Of a stretch of DNA of 18,026 nt, positions 6,574 to 13,961 are shown one piece after another; the stretch's first letter is position 1; the number at the start of each line of letters is the position of its first letter. Below the pieces are notes generated by a model. The model had not been told where the DNA came from, did no database searches, and saw nothing but the letters and a program-made list of their open reading frames with translations. This DNA is from Bacteroidales bacterium (GTDB taxonomy: Bacteria; Bacteroidota; Bacteroidia; Bacteroidales; Bacteroidaceae), in assembly GCA_004555055.1 (NCBI GenBank), contig SFJN01000032.1, positions 1 to 18,026 on the forward strand, read 5' to 3'. Position numbers and translations under genes: made by a program.

Positions 6574-9282
6574 ATGAAAACGCTATACAAAACGCTTGCA
6601 GCATTCGTCCTCAGCATGGCCTGCGCCACTGCCGGATACGCCTATGTTGCAGCACCCGGACAGGCCGACGTCCCCGTGATACTCGTGCCCCACAACCCAC
6701 AGCTCAACTACCAGGAGCGCACACTCTGCTACAACATCGAAGCCAACATCCCCTACACCGTCAGCTGCGAAGCCGAATGGGTGAAGGTCATCCAGCGCGG
6801 TTCGGCGGTCTACGTACACGTCGACCAGAACTACTACGACACCGAACGCACCGCCAGCATCCTCTTCACCAACGACGAGGTGGGCATGAAGCAGGTGATG
6901 ACCGTCACACAGACCCGCGACGAATCGGTGGAGGAAGCTCCGAGCGACATCCGCCTCGTCCCCAAGTCGGCCACCGCAAGCAGCTTCCAGAGCGGCGAAG
7001 GCATCGAACGCTCCTACGACGACGACACCAGCACCCTCTACCACTCCTCCTACGCCGGAGGCGTCAGTGCATCGTCTCCCGTCACCCTCACCTACAACTT
7101 CAACGCCACCACCATCGACTTCATCAACTACATTCCACGTCAGGACAGCTCCACCAACGGATGCTTCGGCGAGGTGGAACTCCTCATCAAGCACGACGGC
7201 GACAAGGACTTCACATCGTTCGGAAAGTTCGACTGGGAAAAGCGCAACGAAACCCGCAGCGTGGTCCTCTCTGACGAAGTGAAGGACAACATCACCGCCG
7301 TACGCTTCGTCGTCAGCAGCGGTGGCGGCACCTTCGCATCCTGCGCCGAAATGCAGTTCATGCAGCTCAACAAGGAAGGTCTGAACGAATACGCCATCTT
7401 CGGCGACGAACTCTACTCCACCCTCCGCGCCGACGTCACCAAGGACGACATCGACGCCCTTGAGAACCCCTTCATCAAGGCACTCGCCAACCAGCTCTTC
7501 GCCGGTACCTACAACACCGACTACCGCGTGGCCGACTACCAGTGCTACACACCCGTCACCACACTCTCCGACCTCTGGAACGCTCCCGGCAAATACTACG
7601 ACCAGCGTGCCGGCGTCACCGGTATCAACATCACCAAGGGCAAGCAGGCAGTGGTGGTTTCCGGAATCCCTGAGAACTACAGCGTGCAGCTCGTCTGCAC
7701 CGCATGGTACGAGGGCCACGACGGCGGAAACTTCGACGGCGGAAACCCCGTACACTACACCTACCTGCTCCGCAACGGTCTGAATATCATCCGCTACACC
7801 TTCGACTACGACGCCCTCGCATACATCTGCTACTATGCCGACAACGCCGAGTCGATGCCCGACATCAAGGTGCACTTCATCAACGGACAGGTCAACGGAT
7901 ACCTCTCGCCCGAAAAGACGAACAAGGAAATGCAGGCCCTCTGCAAGAACGCCAAGAACATCTGCATGGACGTACTCGGCAAGAAGGTTCACTCCGTATG
8001 GACCGCCCAGGGACTCTCAAAGTACTGCCTCGCCAGCGACGGAAAGAGCCTCGGATACCGCCAGTTCATGAACGTCCTCGACTCACTCGTACAGTGGGAA
8101 CACCGCCACCTCGGCCTCGAAAAGTACAACCGCATACCACGCAACCGTACCATGGCCTACACCAACTACACCTACTACATGTTCCAGGGCGGACTCGGAG
8201 TGAGCTTCCACCACGACCAGGAGCAGCGCGTGCTCAACTGCAAGACCCTCATGTACAACGACGACGATGCCATCTGGGGACTCTCGCACGAGTGGGGACA
8301 CCAGCACCAGATGCAGCCCTACTTCTGCTGGAGCGGCATGGGCGAAGTGTCGAACAACATCTTCTCCTACTACAACACCCAGCATATGGGATACCGGTAT
8401 ACCCGCGGATCGTGGAACCGCGTACGTGAACTCTTCTACGAGAACAAGGCCGTCACCAGCGCCGACGGATATGCCGTGTCCTTCAAGAACGGCAAGCCCT
8501 ACAGCCAGCGCCGTTCCGACATGTACAAGTTCGTCTCCGGCAGCTCGTCGGCCTACAGCTACAGCTCCAAGCTCCGCGCACACGCCTTGGCCGAAAAGGA
8601 CAGCCTCATCTACGACTACAGCGAAAATCCCGGACGCTCACTCAGCTACTTCGAGGCCGGTGCAGGCGACATGCTCGCACCCATCATCCTCATCGACAAC
8701 TATGCCAGCCTCTACCTCGAGAAGGACGGAAAGAAGTACACTGACTTCTATCCCGACCTCCTCGAAGCCCTGCGCCAGAACGAGAATCTCCCCGGAGGTT
8801 CAACCGTTGAGAAGCAGGACGGATTCGACAAGTACGAACTCGTTTCCGCTTCGCAGAACGGCAACAAGGACGGCCTCTACACCAAGCTCAAGGAACTCTA
8901 TCCCGAAAGCATCTGGGCCAAGGAGACCGGCGGATACAACTATCTGAACAAGGGCAACGTATCGTGGTACGACAACTCCGTACCGGCCGTCATGAACTAC
9001 GTCCGCAAGGCCAGCCGCCTCTACGGCTACAACCTCCTTCCCCTCTTCGACCGCTGGGGATGGTTCCGCACCGGAGCATACTACATCGGCGACTACGGCA
9101 ACAAGAAGTACGTCCTCACACAGGAAATGCTCGACGAGTTCACAGCCGACATGAAGGCCCTCGAGGATGCCGGCACCATCAAGCCCATCACCGAAGAGAT
9201 GATCCACGACATCATGTATTGCCGCCACTTCAACGAGAGCAATACCGACCGTCTCCTCCCCACGCCCAACATCCCCAACTAA
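6574..9282 (+). CDS. secreted M60-family (mucinase-like) metalloprotease with BACON and F5/8-type domains
   Basis: This is a 902-residue exported protein. Order: signal peptide (about 1-23, ending near AGYA); BACON-type beta domain (about 40-115), often found in gut Bacteroidetes enzymes that meet mucin or glycans; F5/8 type C / CBM32-like domain (about 132-265, starting SATASSFQSGEGIERSYDDD); then the M60 region with the zinc motif HEWGH (H572, E573, H576) and the third ligand candidate E591. This fits HExxHx(8-28)E with a spacing of 14. M60 enzymes cleave mucin-type O-glycosylated proteins, and the two accessory domains suit glycan binding. It lacks the sorting-like C-terminus of the LRR protein upstream. 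A mannosyltransferase-like gene begins 4 bp after its stop, so the two are probably cotranscribed. Family is firm; mucin as substrate is inference. Confidence 0.9.
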   Translation: MKTLYKTLAAFVLSMACATAGYAYVAAPGQADVPVILVPHNPQLNYQERTLCYNIEANIPYTVSCEAEWVKVIQRGSAVYVHVDQNYYDTERTASILFTNDEVGMKQVMTVTQTRDESVEEAPSDIRLVPKSATASSFQSGEGIERSYDDDTSTLYHSSYAGGVSASSPVTLTYNFNATTIDFINYIPRQDSSTNGCFGEVELLIKHDGDKDFTSFGKFDWEKRNETRSVVLSDEVKDNITAVRFVVSSGGGTFASCAEMQFMQLNKEGLNEYAIFGDELYSTLRADVTKDDIDALENPFIKALANQLFAGTYNTDYRVADYQCYTPVTTLSDLWNAPGKYYDQRAGVTGINITKGKQAVVVSGIPENYSVQLVCTAWYEGHDGGNFDGGNPVHYTYLLRNGLNIIRYTFDYDALAYICYYADNAESMPDIKVHFINGQVNGYLSPEKTNKEMQALCKNAKNICMDVLGKKVHSVWTAQGLSKYCLASDGKSLGYRQFMNVLDSLVQWEHRHLGLEKYNRIPRNRTMAYTNYTYYMFQGGLGVSFHHDQEQRVLNCKTLMYNDDDAIWGLSHEWGHQHQMQPYFCWSGMGEVSNNIFSYYNTQHMGYRYTRGSWNRVRELFYENKAVTSADGYAVSFKNGKPYSQRRSDMYKFVSGSSSAYSYSSKLRAHALAEKDSLIYDYSENPGRSLSYFEAGAGDMLAPIILIDNYASLYLEKDGKKYTDFYPDLLEALRQNENLPGGSTVEKQDGFDKYELVSASQNGNKDGLYTKLKELYPESIWAKETGGYNYLNKGNVSWYDNSVPAVMNYVRKASRLYGYNLLPLFDRWGWFRTGAYYIGDYGNKKYVLTQEMLDEFTADMKALEDAGTIKPITEEMIHDIMYCRHFNESNTDRLLPTPNIPN

Positions 9283-9286
9283 GATT

Positions 9287-10045
9287 ATGACGCAAAGCGA
9301 CAGCATCGTTATCATACCCACGTATAACGAGAAAGAGAACATCGAAGCCATCATCCGCGCCGTGCTCGGACTCGACACCGATGACCACCGTTTCGACATC
9401 CTCATCATCGACGACGGCAGCCCCGACGGCACGGCAGGCATCGTGAAGGGCCTCATCGCCGGCGAGTTCGCCGACAGGCTCCACATTGTGGAACGCTCCG
9501 GCAAGCTCGGACTCGGCACTGCCTACATCGCTGGCTTCCGCTGGGCCCTCGACCACGACTACGAATACGTCTTCGAGATGGATGCCGACTTCAGCCACAA
9601 CCCCAACGACCTGCCGCGCCTCTACAAGGCCTGTGCCGAAGAGGGTGCCGACGTCAGCGTCGGCTCGCGCTACATCACCGGTGTCAACGTCGTCAACTGG
9701 CCCATCGGCCGCGTCCTCATGAGCTACTATGCCTCGGCCTACGTACGCACCGTGCTCGGCATCTCACTCCGCGACACCACAGCCGGATTCGTATGCTATA
9801 CCCGAAAGGTGCTCGAAAGCATCGACTTCGATGCCATACGCTTCAAAGGCTACGCCTTCCAGATTGAGATGAAGTTCACAGCCCTCACGCTCGGATACCG
9901 TATCAAGGAGGTGCCTGTCGTCTTCGTCAACCGCGAGCTCGGCACAAGCAAGATGTCGGGCGGCATCTTCAGCGAAGCCCTCTTCGGAGTCATGCGCCTG
10001 CGCTGGGCCAAACTCACCGGAAAGATACGTGCCCGCAAGGCATAG
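9287..10045 (+). CDS. polyprenol-phosphate mannose synthase-like GT2 enzyme (DPM1 type)
   Basis: This 252-residue protein is a full-length DPM1-type GT2. It has an N-terminal strand SIVIIPTYNEKENI, DDGSPDGT (D42-D43), FEMDADFSHNP with the metal-binding D99-A-D101, VGSRYITG, and the RELGTSKMSGG segment near the end. No C-terminal GtrA-like membrane domain is present, as in the soluble or peripheral class. Such enzymes transfer mannose (or another hexose) from a nucleotide sugar to undecaprenyl or other polyprenyl phosphate, making a donor for glycosylation outside the cytoplasm. It starts 4 bp after the protease stop and is followed by a strong terminator. This suggests it is the last gene of the unit. 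The link to glycosylation of the upstream secreted proteins is a guess. The actual sugar cannot be read from sequence. Confidence 0.88.
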   Translation: MTQSDSIVIIPTYNEKENIEAIIRAVLGLDTDDHRFDILIIDDGSPDGTAGIVKGLIAGEFADRLHIVERSGKLGLGTAYIAGFRWALDHDYEYVFEMDADFSHNPNDLPRLYKACAEEGADVSVGSRYITGVNVVNWPIGRVLMSYYASAYVRTVLGISLRDTTAGFVCYTRKVLESIDFDAIRFKGYAFQIEMKFTALTLGYRIKEVPVVFVNRELGTSKMSGGIFSEALFGVMRLRWAKLTGKIRARKA

Positions 10046-10064
10046 TACGGCATAGTACCGCATA
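10039..10064 (+). repeat. 10-bp tandem repeat spanning the mannosyltransferase stop codon
   Basis: GGCATAGTAC occurs at 10039-10048 and 10049-10058, then a third partial copy (CGCATA). The first copy contains the TAG stop (10043-10045). This is the second glycosyltransferase gene in the window whose stop codon lies in a short tandem duplication. Confidence 0.7.
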
Positions 10065-10078
10065 AACCACATTCTGAA

Positions 10079-10097
10079 TGCCCTGCACCACAGGGCA
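10079..10097 (+). terminator. hairpin upstream of main terminator
   Basis: TGCCCTG and CAGGGCA form a perfect 7-bp stem around CACCA. No T-run follows, so alone it is not a rho-independent terminator. It lies just before a strong one and may protect the 3' end of the message. Confidence 0.45.
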
Positions 10098-10113
10098 CCC
10101 ATGAAACGACAGA

Positions 10114-10159
10114 CGGATGCTGCATGGAGTCAACCCCGTGCAGCATCCGATGTTTTTTT
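10114..10159 (+). terminator. strong rho-independent terminator
   Basis: A 14-bp stem, CGGATGCTGCATGG against CCGTGCAGCATCCG with one G-U pair, spans 10114-10149 and is followed by seven T residues at 10153-10159. It ends the unit containing the M60 protease and the mannosyltransferase-like gene. Confidence 0.85.
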
Positions 10160-10499
10160 GTACGCTCCTGCCCTGGCTTTCCTACCGAAACAACGCATTT
10201 TGTAATTCTTTTTACGTTAATCCTACGAACAAGCCCTTTCGAATCTGAAATTCCTTCCAATGTTCGAGGCACAGGGAACTGAAATGGAAAAGGCCCTTGA
10301 CCGGCAGAAGTATGGATAATCTATCCCGCATATTCTTGTCCGCAATTCCAAAAAGGTGTAATATCAGACTGCTGTGCCGCACCGGAGGCATCAAGGTTTC
10401 CGATGTTGAAATCGTGAAATGACAGGACCGTATGGTTCCAAACACCGTACTTTTATGCGGTTTTTGTTCCTGTAAACCCTGCAATTCGGGATTTTTCCC
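10160..10499. other. gene-free stretch upstream of pyrC
   Basis: I see no convincing gene in these 340 bases. A 111-codon minus-strand frame (10212-10547) crosses the pyrC promoter and shows no protein-like features. The 12-mer GTACTTTTATGC at 10447-10458 also occurs in reverse complement at 1023-1034 inside the 29-bp inverted repeat element. This hints at a shared regulatory or repeat motif. Confidence 0.4.
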
Positions 10500-10507
10500 T
10501 AACTTTG
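10500..10507 (+). promoter_or_regulatory. Bacteroidetes -7 box for pyrC
   Basis: TAACTTTG matches TAnnTTTG exactly and is followed by CGCG, 100 bases before the pyrC start. No TTG stands 20 nt upstream, so the -33 part is weak. A second, poorer -7 candidate (TACTTTTA) lies at 10448-10455. Confidence 0.5.
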
Positions 10508-10607
10508 CGCGTGTTGTGCCGTGACATTGTCCGATGACTACAGACACGACCTCCCCCCGAGCCTATTCGTATTCCCGCATACATTTACTTATTATAAGAA
10601 ATACACC

Positions 10608-11975
10608 ATGCACCGTCGTATACACATCAAGAACGCCACCATCGTCAACGAAGGCCGTAAATTCATTGGCAGCATCGTCATCGACGATGAGCGCATTGCC
10701 GAAGTGCTCGAAGGCTTCGACTGCAAACCCGAACTTCCCGCCGACGAGGTGTTCGATGCCACAGGTTGCTATGTCCTCCCCGGCGTCATCGACGACCACG
10801 TTCACTTCCGCGACCCCGGACTTACCCATAAGGCCGACTTCGACACCGAAAGCAAGGCTGCCGCTGCAGGTGGTGTCACCACCGTCCTCGACATGCCCAA
10901 CTGCGTGCCCCCGACCTCCTCGCGCGAGGCCCTCAGGGAAAAAATCGAAATCGCCAAGGCCAAAAGCCATGTGAACTACGGGTTCTTTTTCGGTGCCACT
11001 TCAGACAATGCCGAGGAACTCCACCAGCTCAACAAGCGCCACACCGTCGGCATCAAGCTCTTCATGGGCAACAGCACCGGAAACCTCAAGGTGGAAAGCG
11101 CCGAAGCCCTGAACACCGTCTTCCGGAACTCCAGGCTCCCCATCATGGTGCACTGCGAAGACACCGACATGGTGGACGAAGCCATGGCAAAGGCCCGCGA
11201 GGAATATGCCGGACGCGAAATACCCATCAGCGAACATTCACGCATACGCTCCGCCGAATGCTGCTACCGCAGTACGGAACTCGCCGTACGCCTTGCCCGC
11301 GAAAACAATGCCCGGCTCCATGTGGCACACATCTCCACCGCCCGCGAACTCGAGCTCTTCACCCCCGGCGACACCCGCATCACTGCCGAAGTGTGCCTGC
11401 CGCACCTGCTCTTCTGCGATGAGGACTACGCACGCCTCGGCGCACGCATCAAGTGCAACCCATCCGTGAAGACGCGCGCCGACCGCGACGCGCTGCGCAG
11501 CGCCCTCAACGACGGACGCATCTACTGCATTGGTACCGACCATGCACCACACACCATCGACGACAAACGCGGAGGAGCCGGACGCGCTGCAAGCGGAATA
11601 CCCATGGTGCAGTTCTCGCTCTGCTCCATGCTCGAACTCGTCGACGAGGGAGTGCTCTCCATCGAACGCCTCGTCACCCTCATGTGCCACAACCCTGCCG
11701 AACGCTTCTGCATCGAAAACCGCGGATACATCCGCCCGGGATACATGGCCGACCTCGTCGTCGTACGCCCCAACAGCCCATGGACACTTGCCACACGCAT
11801 GATTCTCTCGAAGTGCAACTGGAGCCCCATGGAAGGACACGTCTTCAAATGGCGCATCCTCCGCACCTACGTCAACGGATATATGCTCTACCACAACGGA
11901 CATATTACCAACGAGAACCATCATGGACTCCAGATTACCTTCACACCCGACCACTTCAAGCGCAACGACCGTTAA
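10608..11975 (+). CDS. pyrC: dihydroorotase, pyrimidine biosynthesis
   Basis: This 455-residue class I-type dihydroorotase catalyses reversible ring closure of N-carbamoyl-aspartate to dihydroorotate in de novo UMP synthesis, in the cytoplasm. The metal-site motifs are all present: DDHVHFRDPG (H64, H66), the carboxylated-lysine candidate in VGIKLFMG (K150), VHCED (H182), HVAHIS (H238, H241) and GTDHAPH (D311). Start ATG 10608 was chosen because family similarity begins at MHRRIHIKNATIV. The in-frame ATG at 10521 would begin almost at the transcription start of the TAACTTTG promoter. The next gene overlaps its last 53 bp in another frame, so the two are probably coupled. It is an ordinary, apparently intact enzyme. 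Confidence 0.95.
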   Translation: MHRRIHIKNATIVNEGRKFIGSIVIDDERIAEVLEGFDCKPELPADEVFDATGCYVLPGVIDDHVHFRDPGLTHKADFDTESKAAAAGGVTTVLDMPNCVPPTSSREALREKIEIAKAKSHVNYGFFFGATSDNAEELHQLNKRHTVGIKLFMGNSTGNLKVESAEALNTVFRNSRLPIMVHCEDTDMVDEAMAKAREEYAGREIPISEHSRIRSAECCYRSTELAVRLARENNARLHVAHISTARELELFTPGDTRITAEVCLPHLLFCDEDYARLGARIKCNPSVKTRADRDALRSALNDGRIYCIGTDHAPHTIDDKRGGAGRAASGIPMVQFSLCSMLELVDEGVLSIERLVTLMCHNPAERFCIENRGYIRPGYMADLVVVRPNSPWTLATRMILSKCNWSPMEGHVFKWRILRTYVNGYMLYHNGHITNENHHGLQITFTPDHFKRNDR

Positions 11976-12864
11976 TCCCGAACTCTACCGCGAATATACG
12001 CCCGGCGAACTTCTGAGCACCATCGACTGGGTCTACTTCTTCTTTGCCTGGGGCATCGCTCCCGAACATCCCCAGGCCGCTGCCCTGCGCCGCGAGGCCG
12101 AAACCATGCTCCGCCAGCTTGCCGACGAGGGTACCCTGGCACGTGCTGCGGGCTCGTGGCGCAGGGCATGGAGCGAGGGCGACAACATAGTGCTCCCTGC
12201 CACGGACACCCGGCCGGCCACACGCCTCTGCTTTCTGCGCCAGCAGCATGTCCGCCCCGACGCGCCCTGCCTCTGCCTCTCCGACTTCATCGCACCGCCC
12301 ACCGCCGCGGCGGCACCCCCGACGGCACACTACGTCGGACTCTTTGCCACGGCCGTCGCTAACCCTGCCGATGCCCTGGCCCATCCGCCCGGATGCCCAT
12401 GCTGCAATCCGCTGCCTCCAGGCCTCAGACGTCGCACGCTCCCACCGGCAAACACTGCCGCAGCGGCCGCTGACGACGCCTACACCACCATGATGCGCCA
12501 GACCCTCCTCGACCGTCTGGCCGAAGCCGCTGCCGCCAGGCTCCATGCCGAGATGCTGCAAACCTTCGGCAACGAGGCGGTGAACACCGAGGTACGTCCC
12601 GCCGTGGGCTACCCCTCCATGCCCGACCAGAGCCTCATCTTCGACATCGCACCCTGCCTGCCCTTCGACCGACTCGGCATCACCCTCACGCACAACGGCA
12701 TGATGCTCCCCCACGCCGCCACCTGCGGACTGGTGTTCGCGCATCCTGCAGCACGCTATTTCGACGTCGGCCACGTCGGTACCGACCAACTCGAGGACTA
12801 TGCCCGCCGACGCGGCACCGATGCCGCCAGCCTGCAACGGTTCATGACGCGGCGCCTGGCCTGA
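11923..12864 (+). CDS. stand-alone cobalamin-methionine-synthase reactivation (AdoMet-binding) domain protein
   Basis: This 313-residue protein matches the C-terminal activation domain of MetH in order. STIDWVYFFFAWGI resembles the 'DWTPFF-TW' opening; CLCLSDFIAP resembles 'CLADFVAP'. HYVGLFATAV and the helix DAYTTMMRQTLLDRLAEAAA follow. The AdoMet motif RPAVGYPSMPDQ starts at R225, and FAHPAARYFDVGHVGTDQLEDYARR closes it. In MetH this domain remethylates oxidised cob(II)alamin using S-adenosylmethionine and a reductant. Here it is not fused to a methionine synthase, so it probably works with a shorter MetH encoded elsewhere, as in the known split system of Thermotoga. An unusual Pro-rich insert carries Cys158-Pro-Cys160-Cys161. 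The only plausible start overlaps pyrC by 53 bp. The region is Ala/Pro-rich, but the domain seems complete. Confidence 0.85.
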   Translation: MDSRLPSHPTTSSATTVNPELYREYTPGELLSTIDWVYFFFAWGIAPEHPQAAALRREAETMLRQLADEGTLARAAGSWRRAWSEGDNIVLPATDTRPATRLCFLRQQHVRPDAPCLCLSDFIAPPTAAAAPPTAHYVGLFATAVANPADALAHPPGCPCCNPLPPGLRRRTLPPANTAAAAADDAYTTMMRQTLLDRLAEAAAARLHAEMLQTFGNEAVNTEVRPAVGYPSMPDQSLIFDIAPCLPFDRLGITLTHNGMMLPHAATCGLVFAHPAARYFDVGHVGTDQLEDYARRRGTDAASLQRFMTRRLA

Positions 12865-12936
12865 AAGACACCGCAAACGCACACACACATTTTTGACACC
12901 ACACACAGACACACAGACTACACACACGAATTCCAT
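12865..12936. repeat. CA-rich low-complexity spacer
   Basis: The 72 bases between the MetH-domain gene and the acyltransferase are dominated by runs of ACAC/CACA on the plus strand, with one TTTTTG interruption. No promoter box or hairpin is visible, so the acyltransferase may be cotranscribed with the genes before it. Confidence 0.6.
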
Positions 12937-13698
12937 ATGCTTTCTTTTCTCTACAAGGTCTATCAGTTCTGCATCGTCCTTCCACTGGGTCTCCTGCTCA
13001 CCGGCCTCACCAGCATTGCCATCGCCCTGCTCTCCGTCTGCGGATTCCCCGTCTTCGCCGCCAAATACATCGGCGGTTTCTGGGCATGGGCACTGCTGCG
13101 CATGCTCCTTATCCCCGTCAGCGTGGAGGGCAAGGAGCACGTCGACCCCAAGAAGAGCTACGTCTTCGTGGCGAACCACCAGGGTGCCTTCGACATCTTC
13201 GGCATCTACGGATATCTGCGCCACGAGTTCAAATGGATGATGAAGAAGAGCCTGGGCGACATTCCCTTTGTCGGAATGGCATGCCGCAAGGCCGGTTTTA
13301 TCTTCGTCGACAAAAGTTCACGCCGCGCCATCCTGCAGACGATGACGGATGCCAAGAAGGCCCTCACCGGCGGCGCCTCGCTCTGCGTCTTCCCCGAGGG
13401 TGCACGCACCTTCACCGGCCATATGGGAGTGTTCCGCAGCGGAGCCTTCCAGCTTGCCAACACGCTGCAGCTCCCCGTGGTGCCCATCACCATCGACGGA
13501 AGTTTCGACATCCTCCCCCGCATGCGCGGCTTCAACTTCGTCAACTGGCATCCCCTGCGCATCGTCATCCACGAGCCTATCGCACCCGAGGGCAAAGGTC
13601 CGGAACACGTCCGCCATGCCATGGACGAAAGTTACCGCATCATCATGTCGGCACTCCCCGAACGCCATCAGGGATTTGTCGAGAATCCCGACCAATAG
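12937..13698 (+). CDS. plsC: PlsC-type 1-acylglycerol-3-phosphate acyltransferase
   Basis: This 253-residue membrane enzyme has the four acyltransferase motifs in order: NHQGAFD (H81 to D86, the catalytic HX4D), GFIFVDKSSRR, FPEGART (F152-G155) and VVPITIDGS. A hydrophobic N-terminal segment (about residues 5-40) anchors it to the inner membrane. The family adds the second acyl chain to lysophosphatidic acid, giving phosphatidic acid for phospholipid synthesis. Related acyltransferases with other acceptors cannot be excluded. The start at 12937 lies after a CA-rich spacer and has no Shine-Dalgarno, like its neighbours. It follows the MetH-domain gene and may belong to the pyrC unit. A weak hairpin follows. 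Confidence 0.88.
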   Translation: MLSFLYKVYQFCIVLPLGLLLTGLTSIAIALLSVCGFPVFAAKYIGGFWAWALLRMLLIPVSVEGKEHVDPKKSYVFVANHQGAFDIFGIYGYLRHEFKWMMKKSLGDIPFVGMACRKAGFIFVDKSSRRAILQTMTDAKKALTGGASLCVFPEGARTFTGHMGVFRSGAFQLANTLQLPVVPITIDGSFDILPRMRGFNFVNWHPLRIVIHEPIAPEGKGPEHVRHAMDESYRIIMSALPERHQGFVENPDQ

Positions 13699-13745
13699 AG
13701 GCGTCAGGTCCGGCATCACACACCAGTTTTTTCAAACCATACAAT

Positions 13746-13778
13746 GGCGGGACGGCAGAGTCCGGACCCGCCTATTTC
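13746..13778 (+). terminator. possible terminator after plsC
   Basis: GGCGGG at 13746-13751 pairs with CCCGCC at 13767-13772, followed by TATTT. The stem is GC-rich but short, and the T-run is poor. It lies between plsC and the dxs promoter, where a terminator is expected. Confidence 0.35.
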
Positions 13779-13900
13779 ATGCCTATGCCTCTGGACACGG
13801 ACACACGGTCAGCAAACATCCCAACCACTGCCGGCCATGTCCGGACACCGACGATGCCCGGAAATCCCGAAAAAAGGTAAGTATTTCCGGCATACGGGTA

Positions 13901-13931
13901 TTGCCGCTTTGGCATCCTGGCCGTAACTTTG
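13901..13931 (+). promoter_or_regulatory. Bacteroidetes-type promoter for the dxs-like gene
   Basis: TTG at 13901-13903 is followed after exactly 20 nt by TAACTTTG at 13924-13931, a perfect TAnnTTTG. The start codon at 13962 lies about 25 nt behind the expected transcription start, so the leader is short. Confidence 0.75.
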
Positions 13932-13961
13932 CACCCGAATCCAACAATACACACCCAACAG

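Noticed and set aside
6583..7992. 469-codon minus-strand open frame
   Set aside because: Antisense of the M60 protease gene, with a Val/Gly-rich product and no domain; long antisense frames are expected with this C-ending codon bias.
10212..10547. 111-codon minus-strand open frame upstream of pyrC
   Set aside because: It crosses the TAACTTTG promoter of pyrC and shows no recognisable protein pattern.
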